Shown here piece by piece: positions 38,222 through 47,749 of a stretch of DNA of 64,000 nucleotides; within the stretch, counting starts at the first letter, position 1, and every line of letters begins with the position of its first letter. The stretch is from Sphingomonas sp. Ant H11 (lineage in GTDB: Bacteria; Pseudomonadota; Alphaproteobacteria; Sphingomonadales; Sphingomonadaceae): contig NZ_JSBN01000067.1 in the NCBI RefSeq assembly GCF_000797515.1, positions 1-64,000 on the forward strand, written 5' to 3'. Below the pieces are notes generated by a model, which was not told the DNA's origin, did no database searches, and saw nothing but the letters and a program-made list of their open reading frames with translations. The translations under genes and the position numbers were made by a program.

Positions 38222-38509
38222 CTATTGCTCAAGGGATGTGGCGAGCGCTTCGAGCCGTTCGGCGATGCGCGTGAGCAGGACCTCGTCCTGGATCTTGGCG
38301 GGGCGACGTTCCGCCTCATCCAGGGCGTCTGCCAGCATCAGGGCGACGAACAGCATCGTGCGTTCGCCATTCATTCCGCCCGACGCGCGCGCTGCGGTGG
38401 CCCATTTCGCGTCCAGCAATGCGCCGAGACGAAGCAATTGATCTTCCTGCCCGTCGGGACAGGCCACGGTGTGGCGACGGTCACCGATTGTCAGCGTAAC
38501 GTCGCCCAT
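38222..38509 (-). CDS. zapA: Cell division protein ZapA
   Basis: A 95-residue FtsZ-ring stabiliser. MGDVTLTIGDRRHTVACPDG is the small beta domain; the long C-terminal helix (ERTMLFVALMLADALDEAER) forms the coiled-coil dimer. The ATG at 38509 shares its A with the stop codon of the upstream small gene (TGATG). It is followed by the 6S RNA. Confidence 0.92.
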   Translation of the reverse strand: MGDVTLTIGDRRHTVACPDGQEDQLLRLGALLDAKWATAARASGGMNGERTMLFVALMLADALDEAERRPAKIQDEVLLTRIAERLEALATSLEQ

Positions 38510-38694
38510 CACTCGCCCTCGCGCTGCAGGATGGCGTCGAGCGCGGCGATGGCTTCCGCCATGCGGGTGCGCAGCGTTTCATGGCGGCGGGCCAATACTT
38601 GGCTGTGGGTTATCCGCGCTTGGGCTGCGGCGTCGATACGAGCGAGGGCACGGTCGATCCGGTCGAGCGCGGCAGGATAAGGGACGTCTGCCAT
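38509..38694 (-). CDS. Small conserved coiled-coil protein upstream of zapA
   Basis: A 61-residue helical protein (PYPAALDRIDRALARIDAAA ... RHETLRTRMAEAIAAL). I do not recognise a named family. It is coupled to zapA by a 1-nt overlap and may act in the same division role, similar to ZapB-like coiled coils; this is inference from position and helicity. The start could also be a GTG two codons upstream. Confidence 0.7.
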   Translation of the reverse strand: MADVPYPAALDRIDRALARIDAAAQARITHSQVLARRHETLRTRMAEAIAALDAILQREGE

Positions 38695-38892
38695 CCTCAC
38701 GAGATAGCATGGCGCGAGGCGGGGACAAGGCGCATTTGTGACGAGTTCGTGTCATCCGTTCGGATTGCACGATGAAGAGGGCGGAACGGGGCGGGCGGTT
38801 GACGTGCCCGCCTGTCGCCCGCAAAGACGCGCGCATTCGAAGGACTCGGTGGCGCGCTGCTACAGGGTCAGCCGCTTGAAGGAGCCAGCATT

Positions 38893-39903
38893 ATGACGAT
38901 CAAGGTAGCGATCAACGGTTTCGGGCGCATCGGCCGCCTGGTCGCGCGCGCGATTCTCGAGCGGGGCGATAGCGGCCTCGAACTGGTGACGATCAACGAT
39001 CTGGCCGATGCCAAGTCCAACGCCTGGCTGTTCAGCCGCGACTCGGTCCATGGCAAATATCCGGGCGAAGTGTCAGCCGAGGGCAATGACCTGGTCGTCG
39101 ATGGCAAGCGCATCCGCGTGACCGCCGAGCGCGACCCCGCCAATCTGCCGCATGCCGAGCAGGGCATCGACATCGTGCTCGAATGCACCGGCTTCTTCAC
39201 CGATCGCGCGAGCTGCCAGAAGCATCTCGATGCCGGTGCCAAGAAGGTGCTGATCTCGGCACCCGGCAAGGGCGTCGATCTGACCGTCGTCTACGGCGTC
39301 AACCACGACAAGCTCGAAGCGGCGCACACGATCGTTTCCAACGCATCGTGCACCACCAACTGCCTGGCACCGGTTGCCAAGGTGCTGAACGACGCGCTGG
39401 GCATCGAGCGCGGTCTGATGACCACCGTCCACGCCTACACCAACGACCAGAAGATCCTCGACCAGATCCACCCCGATCTGCGCCGCGCGCGCGCTGCCGC
39501 GATGAACATCATACCGACCACGACCGGTGCCGCGCGCGCGGTGAGCGAAGTGCTGCCTGAACTTAAGGGCAAGCTCGACGGTTCGGCGATCCGCGTGCCG
39601 GTCCCCGATGGCAGCCTCATCGACCTGACCTTCATGCCGAGCCGCGACACGACCAAGGAAGAGGTCAACGCGATCCTGAAGGCAGCGTCCGAGAACGGCC
39701 CGCTGAAGGGCGTGCTGGTCTTCTCGGACGAGCCGCTGGTCTCGGCCGACATCGTTCACACGCCTGCCTCGTCGACGGTCGACAGCCTGGAGACCGCCGT
39801 GATGGACGGCAAGCTGGTGCGCGTCGTCAGCTGGTATGACAATGAATGGGGCTTCTCCAACCGCATGGTCGACACTGCGGGGGCAATGGGCAAGTTCCTC
39901 TGA
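38893..39903 (+). CDS. gap: Glyceraldehyde-3-phosphate dehydrogenase
   Basis: A 336-residue glycolytic enzyme. The NAD motif is [15 protein letters not shown], the catalytic Cys is in [14 protein letters not shown], and the C-terminal helix is [15 protein letters not shown]. The ATG follows GGAG. It is the first gene of a cluster with pgk and fba; the transketolase gene often found upstream of gap in proteobacteria is absent here (38701-38892 holds only a spacer). Its TGA overlaps the ATG of the MOSC gene by one base. Confidence 0.98.
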   Translation: MTIKVAINGFGRIGRLVARAILERGDSGLELVTINDLADAKSNAWLFSRDSVHGKYPGEVSAEGNDLVVDGKRIRVTAERDPANLPHAEQGIDIVLECTGFFTDRASCQKHLDAGAKKVLISAPGKGVDLTVVYGVNHDKLEAAHTIVSNASCTTNCLAPVAKVLNDALGIERGLMTTVHAYTNDQKILDQIHPDLRRARAAAMNIIPTTTGAARAVSEVLPELKGKLDGSAIRVPVPDGSLIDLTFMPSRDTTKEEVNAILKAASENGPLKGVLVFSDEPLVSADIVHTPASSTVDSLETAVMDGKLVRVVSWYDNEWGFSNRMVDTAGAMGKFL

Positions 39904-40360
39904 TGGGGGTTCTGGCGGGCATCGCCCGCCATGGCCGCCCGAAGGGTCCGATGGAGACCGTCGACCATGTCGACGTGACACTGGAGGGCGGTCTCCACGG
40001 CGATTTTCGCGGGGTGATCAAACCCGGTGGCAGGGGACGGCGGCAAGTCACGCTGCTCGAACTTGCTGATTGGGACGCGGCAATGGCCGAGGTCGGCCAC
40101 AGCCTGCCCTGGTTCGAACGCCGTGCGAACTTGCTGGTCGAAGGGCTTGATCTACCGCAGACCCCGGGCACGCGGCTGCGGATCGGCGAAACGGTAGTCT
40201 GATGATTACGCGCGAAACCGATCCGTGCGAGCGCATGGAAGCGCTCGCCCCCGGATTGAAGGCGGCGCTGCTGCCAGATTGGCGCGGGGGTGCGTGTTCG
40301 CGCGTCCTGGTCGGCGGGACGATCCGCGTCGGCGATGCAATTGTGGTTCTTGAGGAGTGA
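39903..40360 (+). CDS. MOSC domain protein (one frameshift)
   Basis: 152 residues after insertion of one base near 40199. The first part reads [20 protein letters not shown] ... [20 protein letters not shown]; the second continues [20 protein letters not shown] ... [19 protein letters not shown], with the conserved MOSC Cys in DPCERM. MOSC domains bind sulfur or molybdenum-cofactor-related ligands and detoxify N-hydroxylated compounds or deliver sulfur. The gene lies between gap and pgk with 1-nt and close coupling, an unusual place for a MOSC protein. Confidence 0.85.
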
Positions 40361-40365
40361 TGGAC

Positions 40366-41559
40366 ATGACGCGGGCCTTCAAGACGTTGGACGACATGGG
40401 CGATGTGCGCGGCAAGCGCGTGCTGGTACGCGAAGATCTCAACGTGCCGATGCACGACGGCGCGGTGAGCGACGATACGCGGCTGCGCGCGACCGTACCG
40501 ACGGTGACCGAGCTTTCCGACAGGGGCGCGATCGTGCTGATTCTCGCGCATTTCGGGCGCCCCAAGGGCGTCCCCTCGGCCGAGCTGTCGCTGAAGCAAC
40601 TGGTTGGCCCTTATGCGGTCGTGCTCGGTCGGCCGGTGACCTATGTCGATTGGGAAGGCGATGCCGCAGCGGTTGCGGCGTTGCAGCCCGGCGACATTGC
40701 CGTGCTGGAGAATACGCGCTTCTTTGGCGGCGAGGAAAAGAACGATCCGGCGGTGATCGACCGCTTTGCGGCGCTGGGCGACCTGTATGTGAACGACGCC
40801 TTCTCCGCCGCGCACCGCGCGCACGCCTCGACCGAGGGGCTGGCGCACAAGCTGCCGGCCTTTGCGGGCCGCGCGATGGAAGCGGAACTCGACGCGCTCG
40901 ACAAGGCGCTGGGCAACCCTGAGCATCCCGTGGCGGCGGTGGTCGGCGGGGCCAAGGTTTCGACCAAGCTCGATGTGCTGAAGCATCTGGTTACCAAGGT
41001 GGACCACCTCATCATCGGCGGCGGCATGGCCAACACCTTCCTTGCGGCGCGCGGCGTCGATGTCGGCAAGTCGCTGTGCGAGCACGAACTGACCGGAACG
41101 GCTGAGGAAATCTTCGAGGCAGCGGACAGCGCAAACTGCACGATCCATTTGCCCTATGATGTGGTGGTGTCGAAGGAATTCCGCGCCAACCCGCCGGTCC
41201 GCACCGTCAATGTGCATGAAGTCGCCGCCGACGAGATGATCCTCGACATCGGACCGGCTGCGACCGAGGCACTCGCCGATGTGCTCAAGAATTGCCGGAC
41301 GCTGGTGTGGAACGGGCCGCTGGGCGCGTTCGAGACGCCGCCGTTCGACACGGCGACGGTTGCGCTGGCGAAGACCGCCGCCGCTCTGACCAAGAGCGGC
41401 TCGCTCGTCTCGGTGGCGGGCGGTGGCGACACGGTTGCCGCGCTCAACCAGGCGGGCGCAGCGGACGACTTCACCTTCGTCTCGACTGCCGGTGGCGCGT
41501 TCCTGGAGTGGATGGAAGGCAAGGACCTTCCCGGTGTCGCCGCGCTGTCGCGCGGATGA
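40366..41559 (+). CDS. pgk: Phosphoglycerate kinase
   Basis: A 397-residue enzyme, 3-phosphoglycerate + ATP. Motifs are [46 protein letters not shown] and [15 protein letters not shown]. The second ATG (40366) is preferred because GAGGAG lies 8 bp upstream; the first ATG (40360) overlaps the MOSC stop codon. Convergent with the TlpA-like gene, whose stop is immediately adjacent. Confidence 0.98.
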   Translation: MTRAFKTLDDMGDVRGKRVLVREDLNVPMHDGAVSDDTRLRATVPTVTELSDRGAIVLILAHFGRPKGVPSAELSLKQLVGPYAVVLGRPVTYVDWEGDAAAVAALQPGDIAVLENTRFFGGEEKNDPAVIDRFAALGDLYVNDAFSAAHRAHASTEGLAHKLPAFAGRAMEAELDALDKALGNPEHPVAAVVGGAKVSTKLDVLKHLVTKVDHLIIGGGMANTFLAARGVDVGKSLCEHELTGTAEEIFEAADSANCTIHLPYDVVVSKEFRANPPVRTVNVHEVAADEMILDIGPAATEALADVLKNCRTLVWNGPLGAFETPPFDTATVALAKTAAALTKSGSLVSVAGGGDTVAALNQAGAADDFTFVSTAGGAFLEWMEGKDLPGVAALSRG

Positions 41560-42075
41560 TCAGCTTTGCGGGGTCGGTGGTGCCGGCTCCCGCAACAGCG
41601 GGACGAGTTCGGCGTTGAGCGAATCGAGATCGAACGCCGCTGCCTTGGCGTAGCGGACATGGCCCGAGCGATCGATGATGTAGTTGGTCGGAACCCCGCT
41701 CAGGATCGGGTAATTGCCCTTGATCCGGCGTGCGGAGGGCATGTGCATCACCGCAAACAGCTTCTTCAATTGGAAGAGCGGCAGCGAATCCTCGGTGGCG
41801 ATGGTGAACACCTTGAGGCCGTGGATTTTTTGCAGCTCGTAATACATATCGAGCGTGGGCAGTTCCTTCTTGCACGGCCCGCACCAGGTGGCCCAGAAAT
41901 TGAGCACGACGACCTGGCCGCGCAAGGCGTCTGACGAGACCTTGCTGCCATCGATCAGCGTGAGTTCGAAGGGTGGCGCGACATCACCCACCTTGGGCGC
42001 TCCGCCCGCGCCCAACAAGGCGACAGCGGCCAGCGCCAATGCGCCCGACAGTGCGACTTTCGAAAAACGGCGCAT
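41560..42075 (-). CDS. TlpA-like thioredoxin family protein
   Basis: A 171-residue exported thioredoxin. A signal sequence or membrane anchor MRRFSKVALSGALALAAVAL is followed by a thioredoxin fold with FWATWCGPCKKELPTL and cis-Pro in SGVPTNYIIDRSGHV. It likely reduces periplasmic disulfides, for example in cytochrome c maturation. It lies on the opposite strand between pgk and fba, breaking the glycolytic cluster. Confidence 0.9.
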   Translation of the reverse strand: MRRFSKVALSGALALAAVALLGAGGAPKVGDVAPPFELTLIDGSKVSSDALRGQVVVLNFWATWCGPCKKELPTLDMYYELQKIHGLKVFTIATEDSLPLFQLKKLFAVMHMPSARRIKGNYPILSGVPTNYIIDRSGHVRYAKAAAFDLDSLNAELVPLLREPAPPTPQS

Positions 42076-42205
42076 GGCTTTCCCCCCTCAGAGATGCCCG
42101 CGAGCGTGCCGCGCCCCAAGGCGCGCGTCAAGCGTTGCCCCGGAGGATCGGGGTCGCTAACACCCGCGGCCATAACAACACCGCTTTAGGAAATGGGAGC
42201 TTCCG

Positions 42206-43114
42206 ATGACGCCACAGGTCAAGGCCATTCTCGACAAATATGAGTCGGACAACCCTGCAACCAAGGCCAATCTCGCCCGCATCCTGATGCAGGGGAAGCT
42301 TGGCGGCACCGGCAAGCTGGTGATTCTGCCGGTCGACCAGGGGTTCGAGCATGGCCCGGCGCGCAGCTTCGCGGTCAACCCGGCGGCCTACGACCCCCAT
42401 TATCACTATCAGTTGGCGATCGATGCCGGCCTGTCGGCTTATGCGGCACCGCTCGGCATGCTGGAGGCGGGGGCGGAGACCTTTGCCGGGCAGATCCCGA
42501 CGATCCTCAAGGTCAACAGCTCGAACAGCTGGGCGCAGGGCGCGAACCAGGCGGTGACCGGCAGCGTCGAGGATGCGGTGCGGCTTGGTTGCGCGGCGAT
42601 CGGCTTCACCATCTATCCCGGTTCGGACGATTTGTTCGACATGATCGGGCAGATTCGTGAGCTTTCGGCCGAGGCAAAGTCGGTCGGCATCGCCACCGTG
42701 ATCTGGTCCTATCCGCGCGGCGGCATCCTGCCCAAGTCGGGCGAACTGGCGCTCGATGTCGGTGCCTATGCCGCGCACATGGCGGCGTTGCTGGGTGCGC
42801 ACATCATCAAGGTGAAGCTGCCGAGCGACCATATCGAGCAGAAGGAAGCCAAGCCCCTTTATGAGGGCACCGACTGGTCGAAGCAGGCGGACCGGGTGCG
42901 CCATGTCGTGCAGGCGAGCTTTGCCGGGCGGCGGATCGTGGTGTTCTCGGGCGGCGCGGCCAAGGGTGCCGATGCGGTCTATCAGGACGCGCGCGACATT
43001 CGCGATGGCGGTGGCAACGGCTCGATCATCGGTCGCAACACCTTCCAGCGCCCGCGCGCCGAGGCGCTCGAGATGCTCGCCAAGATCATCGCGATCTACA
43101 AGGGCGAGGAGTAA
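42206..43114 (+). CDS. fba: Class I fructose-bisphosphate aldolase (archaeal/FbaB-type)
   Basis: A 302-residue barrel enzyme. LPVDQGFEHGPARSF is a hallmark of the DeoC/LacD/FbaB superfamily, and the Schiff-base Lys is expected in HIIKVKLPSDHIEQ. The phosphate-binding loops are IVVFSGGAAKGAD and GSIIGRNTFQRP. It replaces the class II enzyme of E. coli. The ATG follows GGGAGC and starts a run with the methyltransferase gene 5 bp downstream. Confidence 0.95.
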   Translation: MTPQVKAILDKYESDNPATKANLARILMQGKLGGTGKLVILPVDQGFEHGPARSFAVNPAAYDPHYHYQLAIDAGLSAYAAPLGMLEAGAETFAGQIPTILKVNSSNSWAQGANQAVTGSVEDAVRLGCAAIGFTIYPGSDDLFDMIGQIRELSAEAKSVGIATVIWSYPRGGILPKSGELALDVGAYAAHMAALLGAHIIKVKLPSDHIEQKEAKPLYEGTDWSKQADRVRHVVQASFAGRRIVVFSGGAAKGADAVYQDARDIRDGGGNGSIIGRNTFQRPRAEALEMLAKIIAIYKGEE

Positions 43115-43119
43115 ACCCG

Positions 43120-43791
43120 ATGTCCGGGGCGGCGTGGGAGGCGGTCGACGGCTATATCGTCGATCATTTGCTGGGTGACGATGTGGTGCTGGATGCAGCC
43201 CTCGCTGCCAACGCCGCCGCCGGACTGCCGCAGATCGATGTCTCGCCCGCACAGGGCAAGATGCTGCATCTGTTCGCGCGGATGGTCGGCGCGCGGCGCA
43301 TCCTCGAGATTGGCACGCTTGGCGGCTATTCGACGATCTGGCTGGCGCGGGCCCTGCCCGAAGACGGGCGAATGGTGACGCTGGAGATCGATCCGCACCA
43401 TGCGGCGGTGGCGGGCGACAACATCGCGCGCGCTGGCCTTGGCGAACGGGTCGAAGTCCGCGTCGGCGCGGCACTGTTATCGCTTGAGGCGATGATCGCG
43501 CAGGGAGAAGCGCCGTTCGACCTGGTGTTTGTCGATGCGGACAAGGAAAATTGTGTCCCCTATGTCCGCTCGGCTATGGCGCTTGCGCGACCGGGCACGA
43601 CGATCGTGGTCGATAATGTGGTGCGCGACGGCGAGGTGCTCGATCCGGCAAGTGCGGACTCGCGCGTTCGTGGGGTGCGGGCGCTGTTCAAGATGATCGC
43701 GGACGAACCACGGCTGAGCGCCACAGCGGTGCAGACCGTTGGCGCGAAGAAATGGGATGGCTTCGTGCTGGCCGTGGTGGGAGCCGTCTGA
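43120..43791 (+). CDS. SAM-dependent O-methyltransferase, family 3 type
   Basis: A 223-residue class I methyltransferase of the catechol/caffeoyl-CoA type. Motif I is RILEIGTLGGYSTIWLARAL, the acidic residue is in VTLEID, and the metal-binding Asp-Asn pairs are in LVFVDADKENC and VVDNVVRDGEV. It likely methylates a small phenolic or other hydroxyl. It sits tightly between fba and a membrane-protein gene. Confidence 0.93.
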   Translation: MSGAAWEAVDGYIVDHLLGDDVVLDAALAANAAAGLPQIDVSPAQGKMLHLFARMVGARRILEIGTLGGYSTIWLARALPEDGRMVTLEIDPHHAAVAGDNIARAGLGERVEVRVGAALLSLEAMIAQGEAPFDLVFVDADKENCVPYVRSAMALARPGTTIVVDNVVRDGEVLDPASADSRVRGVRALFKMIADEPRLSATAVQTVGAKKWDGFVLAVVGAV

Positions 43792-43796
43792 ACGCG

Positions 43797-44285
43797 ATGC
43801 CCCAAGAGTTCGCCTATCATCGCAGCCTTGGGCCGATGATAGGCGTACTGCTCGGTATTGCGATCGTCGAGATGTGCGTGGTGCATCTGGTGGTGGGCGC
43901 GCTGTTCGGGTGGACGGTTGCGCTGGTCGTGGGGGTGCTCGACCTTTCGCTGGTGATCGGCCTGGCGCTGTTGCTGCGTTCCTTCCGGCGACTGCCGGTG
44001 ACGATTGCGGATGGCGTGCTGACGCTGCGGGCGGGCCTGTTGAAGTCGGTCGTGGTTCCGGTAGGCCAGATTGCGGGCTTGCGCGCGACCTGGGATGCGG
44101 CGGCGCTGAAGCAGCGCGGCGTGGTGAACCTTGCTTTGGTGAGTTGGCCGAGCGTGGTGATCGACCTCGATCCGCCCGTGCCGACGCGGCGCGGCAGGCA
44201 GGTCCACGCGGTTGCGCACAAACTGGACGATCCCGCCGCTTTCCATGCCGCGATCACCGCGCTATCGCGCAGGGATGAACAGTGA
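43797..44285 (+). CDS. Membrane protein with PH-like domain, unknown
   Basis: A 162-residue protein with two N-terminal membrane helices (GPMIGVLLGIAIVEMCVVHL and FGWTVALVVGVLDLSLVIGL) and a soluble half with the bacterial PH-like pattern (LPVTIADGVLTLRAG ... VVVPVGQIAGLRATW). I do not recognise a named family. The start is the ATG 5 bp after the methyltransferase stop. Its 3' end overlaps the start of thiE by 11 bp, so it is part of the same transcript. Confidence 0.8.
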   Translation: MPQEFAYHRSLGPMIGVLLGIAIVEMCVVHLVVGALFGWTVALVVGVLDLSLVIGLALLLRSFRRLPVTIADGVLTLRAGLLKSVVVPVGQIAGLRATWDAAALKQRGVVNLALVSWPSVVIDLDPPVPTRRGRQVHAVAHKLDDPAAFHAAITALSRRDEQ

Positions 44286-44958
44286 AGACCCGCTAGGCCC
44301 GCTCGACCCCGATTTCGCGGTGCAATTCCAGCGCGACGACCGTCGGCCGCGCTGTCAGCTTTATCTTATTTCGCCGCTCGAAGTCGGTGGCACCTTTCCC
44401 GATCGCCTGAAGCGCGCGTTGGATGCAGGCCCGGTCGCGGCGTTCCAGTTTCGCGTGAAAGACATCGACCAGCACAGCGCCGCGGCCCTCGCCGAGCCGT
44501 TGCAGCGCATTTGCGCGGATGCCGACGTCGCCTTCATCGTCAATGACAGCATTGCGCTCGCCAAGCGGCTGGGCGCGGACGGCGTGCATCTGGGGCAGGG
44601 CGATGGCGACCCGCGTGAGGCGCGCGCGCAGCTTGGGCCAGCGGCGCAGATAGGCGTCACATGCCACGACAGCCGCCATCTCGCGATGGAAGCGGGCGAG
44701 GCGGGGGCCGACTATGTTGCCTTCGGGGCCTTCTACCCGACGACCACCAAGACGACCGAGCATGTCGCCGATCCGGTGCTGCTGAGCTGGTGGTCGACGG
44801 TGTTCGAGATCCCGTGCGTCGCGATCGGCGGTATCACACCGGTCAACGCGCCGCCGCTGATCCGCGCCGGTGCAGATTTTCTCGCGGTGTCGGGCGCGGT
44901 GTGGGGCGGGGACGAGGCGGCTGCGGTACGCGCGTTCGAGGCCGTGCTCGCCGCCTGA
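44275..44958 (+). CDS. thiE: Thiamine phosphate synthase-like protein
   Basis: A 227-residue TIM barrel. VAFQFRVKD, FIVNDSIALAKRLGADGVHL, QIGVTCHDSRH, GADYVAFGAFYPTTTKTTE and VAIGGITPVNAPPLIRAGAD match ThiE, which couples the thiazole and pyrimidine precursors of thiamine. The N-terminal extension (SEDPLGPLDPDFAV) is longer than E. coli ThiE. It is not beside other thi genes. The start overlaps the membrane-protein gene. Confidence 0.88.
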   Translation: MNSEDPLGPLDPDFAVQFQRDDRRPRCQLYLISPLEVGGTFPDRLKRALDAGPVAAFQFRVKDIDQHSAAALAEPLQRICADADVAFIVNDSIALAKRLGADGVHLGQGDGDPREARAQLGPAAQIGVTCHDSRHLAMEAGEAGADYVAFGAFYPTTTKTTEHVADPVLLSWWSTVFEIPCVAIGGITPVNAPPLIRAGADFLAVSGAVWGGDEAAAVRAFEAVLAA

Positions 44959-44965
44959 TGGCGCT

Positions 44966-46045
44966 TCAGTAGGTGTTCCGCCCGGCGCGGATTTCAGCCT
45001 TGGCGGTGAACAGCTTGCGGGCGGTGGTGCCGGCATCGCGCACCAGCACCATCACCTCGTCATTGACCTGGATCTTCTCGTCGGGGGACGGCCGCAGGAT
45101 GGCGGCACCGCCGCGCTTGATCTGGACGATGAAAAACGCACCGGCCGCCTGACGTTCGGCCTCGCCGACGGTCAACACACACATCGCCGACCCGGCGTGC
45201 GCCGAGACGATTTCCAGATCCAGGCCCATTTCGCCGAGTTCGCCGCGCGCGCGTTTGAGCGCCGCGTCCGATCCCAGATCCGCGCTTTTCGGGAAGAGCA
45301 CCATGCGTGCGATGCGTTCGGCACCGATATGGGTCGGCAGCACGACATGGTCGGCCCCGGCGCGGCGCAGCTTGCGTTCGGTCGTCGGGGCCTCGCCGCG
45401 CGCGATGATTTCGAGCGTCGGGTTGAGATTGCGCGCGCTGAGCGTGATGAAAACGTTCGCCGCGTCGTCTGGCAGGACTGTCGAGAGTACACGTGCTCGG
45501 TCGATCCCGGCCGCGAACAAAATCTCTTCCTCGGTCGCGTCGCCTCCGATGCACAGGTGGCCGGCGGCTTCGATTTCGGCGAGGCGATCGGCGCTGCGTT
45601 CGATCACGACCAGCGGCATGTTCGCCTCGGCAAGGTCGCGCGCCAGCATCGTTCCGATGCGACCAAAGCCGCAGATCACGACATGGCCGGACAATTTGTC
45701 GATTCGCGCGCGCATACGGTTGGCTCCCAGGATCTGGCGCAGTTGCAGGACGGTGAAAAACTGGACGAGCGCACCGGTCAACAGGATCATGCCGGTGCAT
45801 CCGAACACGATCGTCGCGATCGTGATGGTGTGCAAATAGCCGGTGTCGATCGGCCTGACTTCATCATACCCGACCGAGAAGACGGTCAGCAGCACCATGT
45901 ACGAGGCGTCGACGAAGCTCCACCCCGCCGCCATATAGCCGAGTGTCGCCAGGACGATCACCAGCCCGACATAGCCGAGAATAGTGATCAGATTTCTGGC
46001 AGGCGAGCCGAGAACGGCTTCAGCGTCGGCTAGGATCTTGCGCAC
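44966..46045 (-). CDS. Two-helix potassium channel with RCK (TrkA-N) domain
   Basis: A 359-residue protein with two membrane helices around a pore loop (YMVLLTVFSVGYDEVRPIDT), then a Rossmann RCK domain (VVICGFGRIGTMLARDLAEA ... GDATEEEILFAAG) and a TrkA-C-like tail. The selectivity filter reads SVGYDE instead of the canonical TVGYGD. The deviant Gly to Asp change may alter ion choice. It is convergent with thiE. Confidence 0.88.
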   Translation of the reverse strand: MRKILADAEAVLGSPARNLITILGYVGLVIVLATLGYMAAGWSFVDASYMVLLTVFSVGYDEVRPIDTGYLHTITIATIVFGCTGMILLTGALVQFFTVLQLRQILGANRMRARIDKLSGHVVICGFGRIGTMLARDLAEANMPLVVIERSADRLAEIEAAGHLCIGGDATEEEILFAAGIDRARVLSTVLPDDAANVFITLSARNLNPTLEIIARGEAPTTERKLRRAGADHVVLPTHIGAERIARMVLFPKSADLGSDAALKRARGELGEMGLDLEIVSAHAGSAMCVLTVGEAERQAAGAFFIVQIKRGGAAILRPSPDEKIQVNDEVMVLVRDAGTTARKLFTAKAEIRAGRNTY

Positions 46046-46104
46046 GGAGGAGGACTGTTGCCCAGCGGGACGGGCAAGTCCAGTGGGCGATTAACGGCGC
46101 AAGG

Positions 46105-46674
46105 TTACCAGTGCCGCACGCGCCCCGTATCGACATGGACGAAGCCGTCGCGCGGATAATAGCCGACACCGCCGCCGCCCAGAGCGAGAGCTGCGCCGTG
46201 CAGCCGGTCGAGCGTCACGCCGGGCACCATGATGTCGGTCGCCTTGCCCAGCATATGCTGGCTCTGGCTGGCGACGCCGGTATGTTCGCCGCCCTTGGCA
46301 CGGAGCGCGGCGTTGGTCGCGGGCGAGCGATAGCCCGAGATCAGATTGATCTTGCTGCCGCCGCTCAATTCCAGCTTGTCGCGCAACTGTACGAGCAAGG
46401 CGAGCAGACGGCGGTCCATCACCGTCGATTCACCGGTGCGCCAGTCGCGCAGGCCATGGTTCAGCTCGGCCAGCCCCTCGGGCAGGAAAGTCCCGTTCCG
46501 CGCGAACAGCGCATCGACGGTTTCGTTATTGTGGACGTTGCGAATGGCGAGGCGCCATTCCGTGCCGACCGCCATCGCCGGAAAAGGAAGCGCAAGCGCC
46601 GCACCGCCAACCAGCGCGCCGCCAAGCATCGCGCGTCGGGACACTATCATCGCTTGAGGCATCGCGCTGGACAC
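46105..46674 (-). CDS. DUF882/M15-like murein peptidase with Tat-type signal
   Basis: A 189-residue protein related to E. coli MepK (YcbK). A twin-arginine-like signal (IVSRRAMLGGALVGGAALAL) is followed by [36 protein letters not shown] with the zinc His and Asp, and the C-terminal DGFVHVDTGRVRHW with a second His. It probably cleaves peptidoglycan cross-links after export. It is divergent from an L,D-transpeptidase gene, which suggests joint wall remodelling. Confidence 0.9.
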   Translation of the reverse strand: MSSAMPQAMIVSRRAMLGGALVGGAALALPFPAMAVGTEWRLAIRNVHNNETVDALFARNGTFLPEGLAELNHGLRDWRTGESTVMDRRLLALLVQLRDKLELSGGSKINLISGYRSPATNAALRAKGGEHTGVASQSQHMLGKATDIMVPGVTLDRLHGAALALGGGGVGYYPRDGFVHVDTGRVRHW

Positions 46675-46729
46675 AAGCCGCTATTCCAATCGTTTGTCTG
46701 CTTAGATTACTATGTAGGAGATTGAAGCG

Positions 46730-47746
46730 ATGCGAAAAACCTTGGCCGGATCGGCTTGTCTGGCAATAGCATCGCTTGGCCTTGTTGCGGCCGCGCCGGT
46801 GGGAACCATCAGCGCAACGGACACTCCAGCGCTCGATCTTTCGACGTTACATGTGCAGGTCATCCTCGATCATCTTGGCTTCTCGCCCGGCGTGCTGGAT
46901 GGGCGCGCCGGGAAATCACTGGTGGCGGCGCTCAAGGGCTTTCAGGAAACGTGCGGGCTGCCGCAAACAGGCGAGATGGATCTGACGACGCTGCGCGCGC
47001 TGCATCCTTATGCGCAGTGGCGGCCGACCCAGACGATCGCGTTGACCACCGACATGCTGGCCGGGCCGTTCGTCAATCCGCTACCCAAGAACCCGCAACT
47101 GCAAGCGAGGCTGACCACGCTCGGATATCGCTCGCCGATGGAGAAGCTCGGCGAGATGTTTCACACCAAGCCGTCGGTCTTGCTCGAATTGAACAGTCCG
47201 CAAACCCGGCTGGTGCCGGGCAGCAAGATCGTCGTGCCCAACGCGATCGCCGCCGACCACGCTTATGATCCCAAGCTCCCCGAGAAATGGCGGCAGACGC
47301 TCAGCGACCTGAACGTCGACTCGACTCAGCCGACGGGGGCCAAGGTGGTGGTCGACAAGTCCGAGGAGGTGCTGCGCGTTCTGGACAAGGACGGCAAGCT
47401 GGTCGCGCAGTTCATGGCGACGATGGGGAGCGAGCATGATCCCTTGCCGATCGGCACCTGGAAGATCCTCGGGCCGTCCTACAATCCGCCCTTCCACTAC
47501 AATCCCAAGCTGTTCTGGGACGCAAAGAAGGGCGCAAGGGCGGCGTTGCTGCCACCGGGTCCAAACGGGCCGGTGGGCGTGGTGTGGCTTGATCTGTCCA
47601 AGCCGCATTACGGCATCCACGGGACGCCTTCGCCAGAGACGATCGGCCGGGCCGAAAGCCATGGCTGCATCCGCCTGACCAATTGGGATGCGGCGCGGCT
47701 GGCGATGATGATCAAGCCGGGCACGCCGGCTGTGTTCCAGGAATAA
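46730..47746 (+). CDS. L,D-transpeptidase (YkuD) with peptidoglycan-binding domain
   Basis: A 338-residue exported enzyme. Signal MRKTLAGSACLAIASLGLVA; a PG-binding-1 repeat (LSTLHVQVILDHLGFSPGVL); a LysM-like segment (MFHTKPSVLLELN, VPGSKIVVPN); and the YkuD catalytic site HGTPSPETIGRAESHGCIRL with the nucleophile Cys. It forms 3-3 cross-links or attaches proteins to the wall. Preceded by TAGGAG. Confidence 0.93.
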   Translation: MRKTLAGSACLAIASLGLVAAAPVGTISATDTPALDLSTLHVQVILDHLGFSPGVLDGRAGKSLVAALKGFQETCGLPQTGEMDLTTLRALHPYAQWRPTQTIALTTDMLAGPFVNPLPKNPQLQARLTTLGYRSPMEKLGEMFHTKPSVLLELNSPQTRLVPGSKIVVPNAIAADHAYDPKLPEKWRQTLSDLNVDSTQPTGAKVVVDKSEEVLRVLDKDGKLVAQFMATMGSEHDPLPIGTWKILGPSYNPPFHYNPKLFWDAKKGARAALLPPGPNGPVGVVWLDLSKPHYGIHGTPSPETIGRAESHGCIRLTNWDAARLAMMIKPGTPAVFQE

Positions 47747-47749
47747 TCC

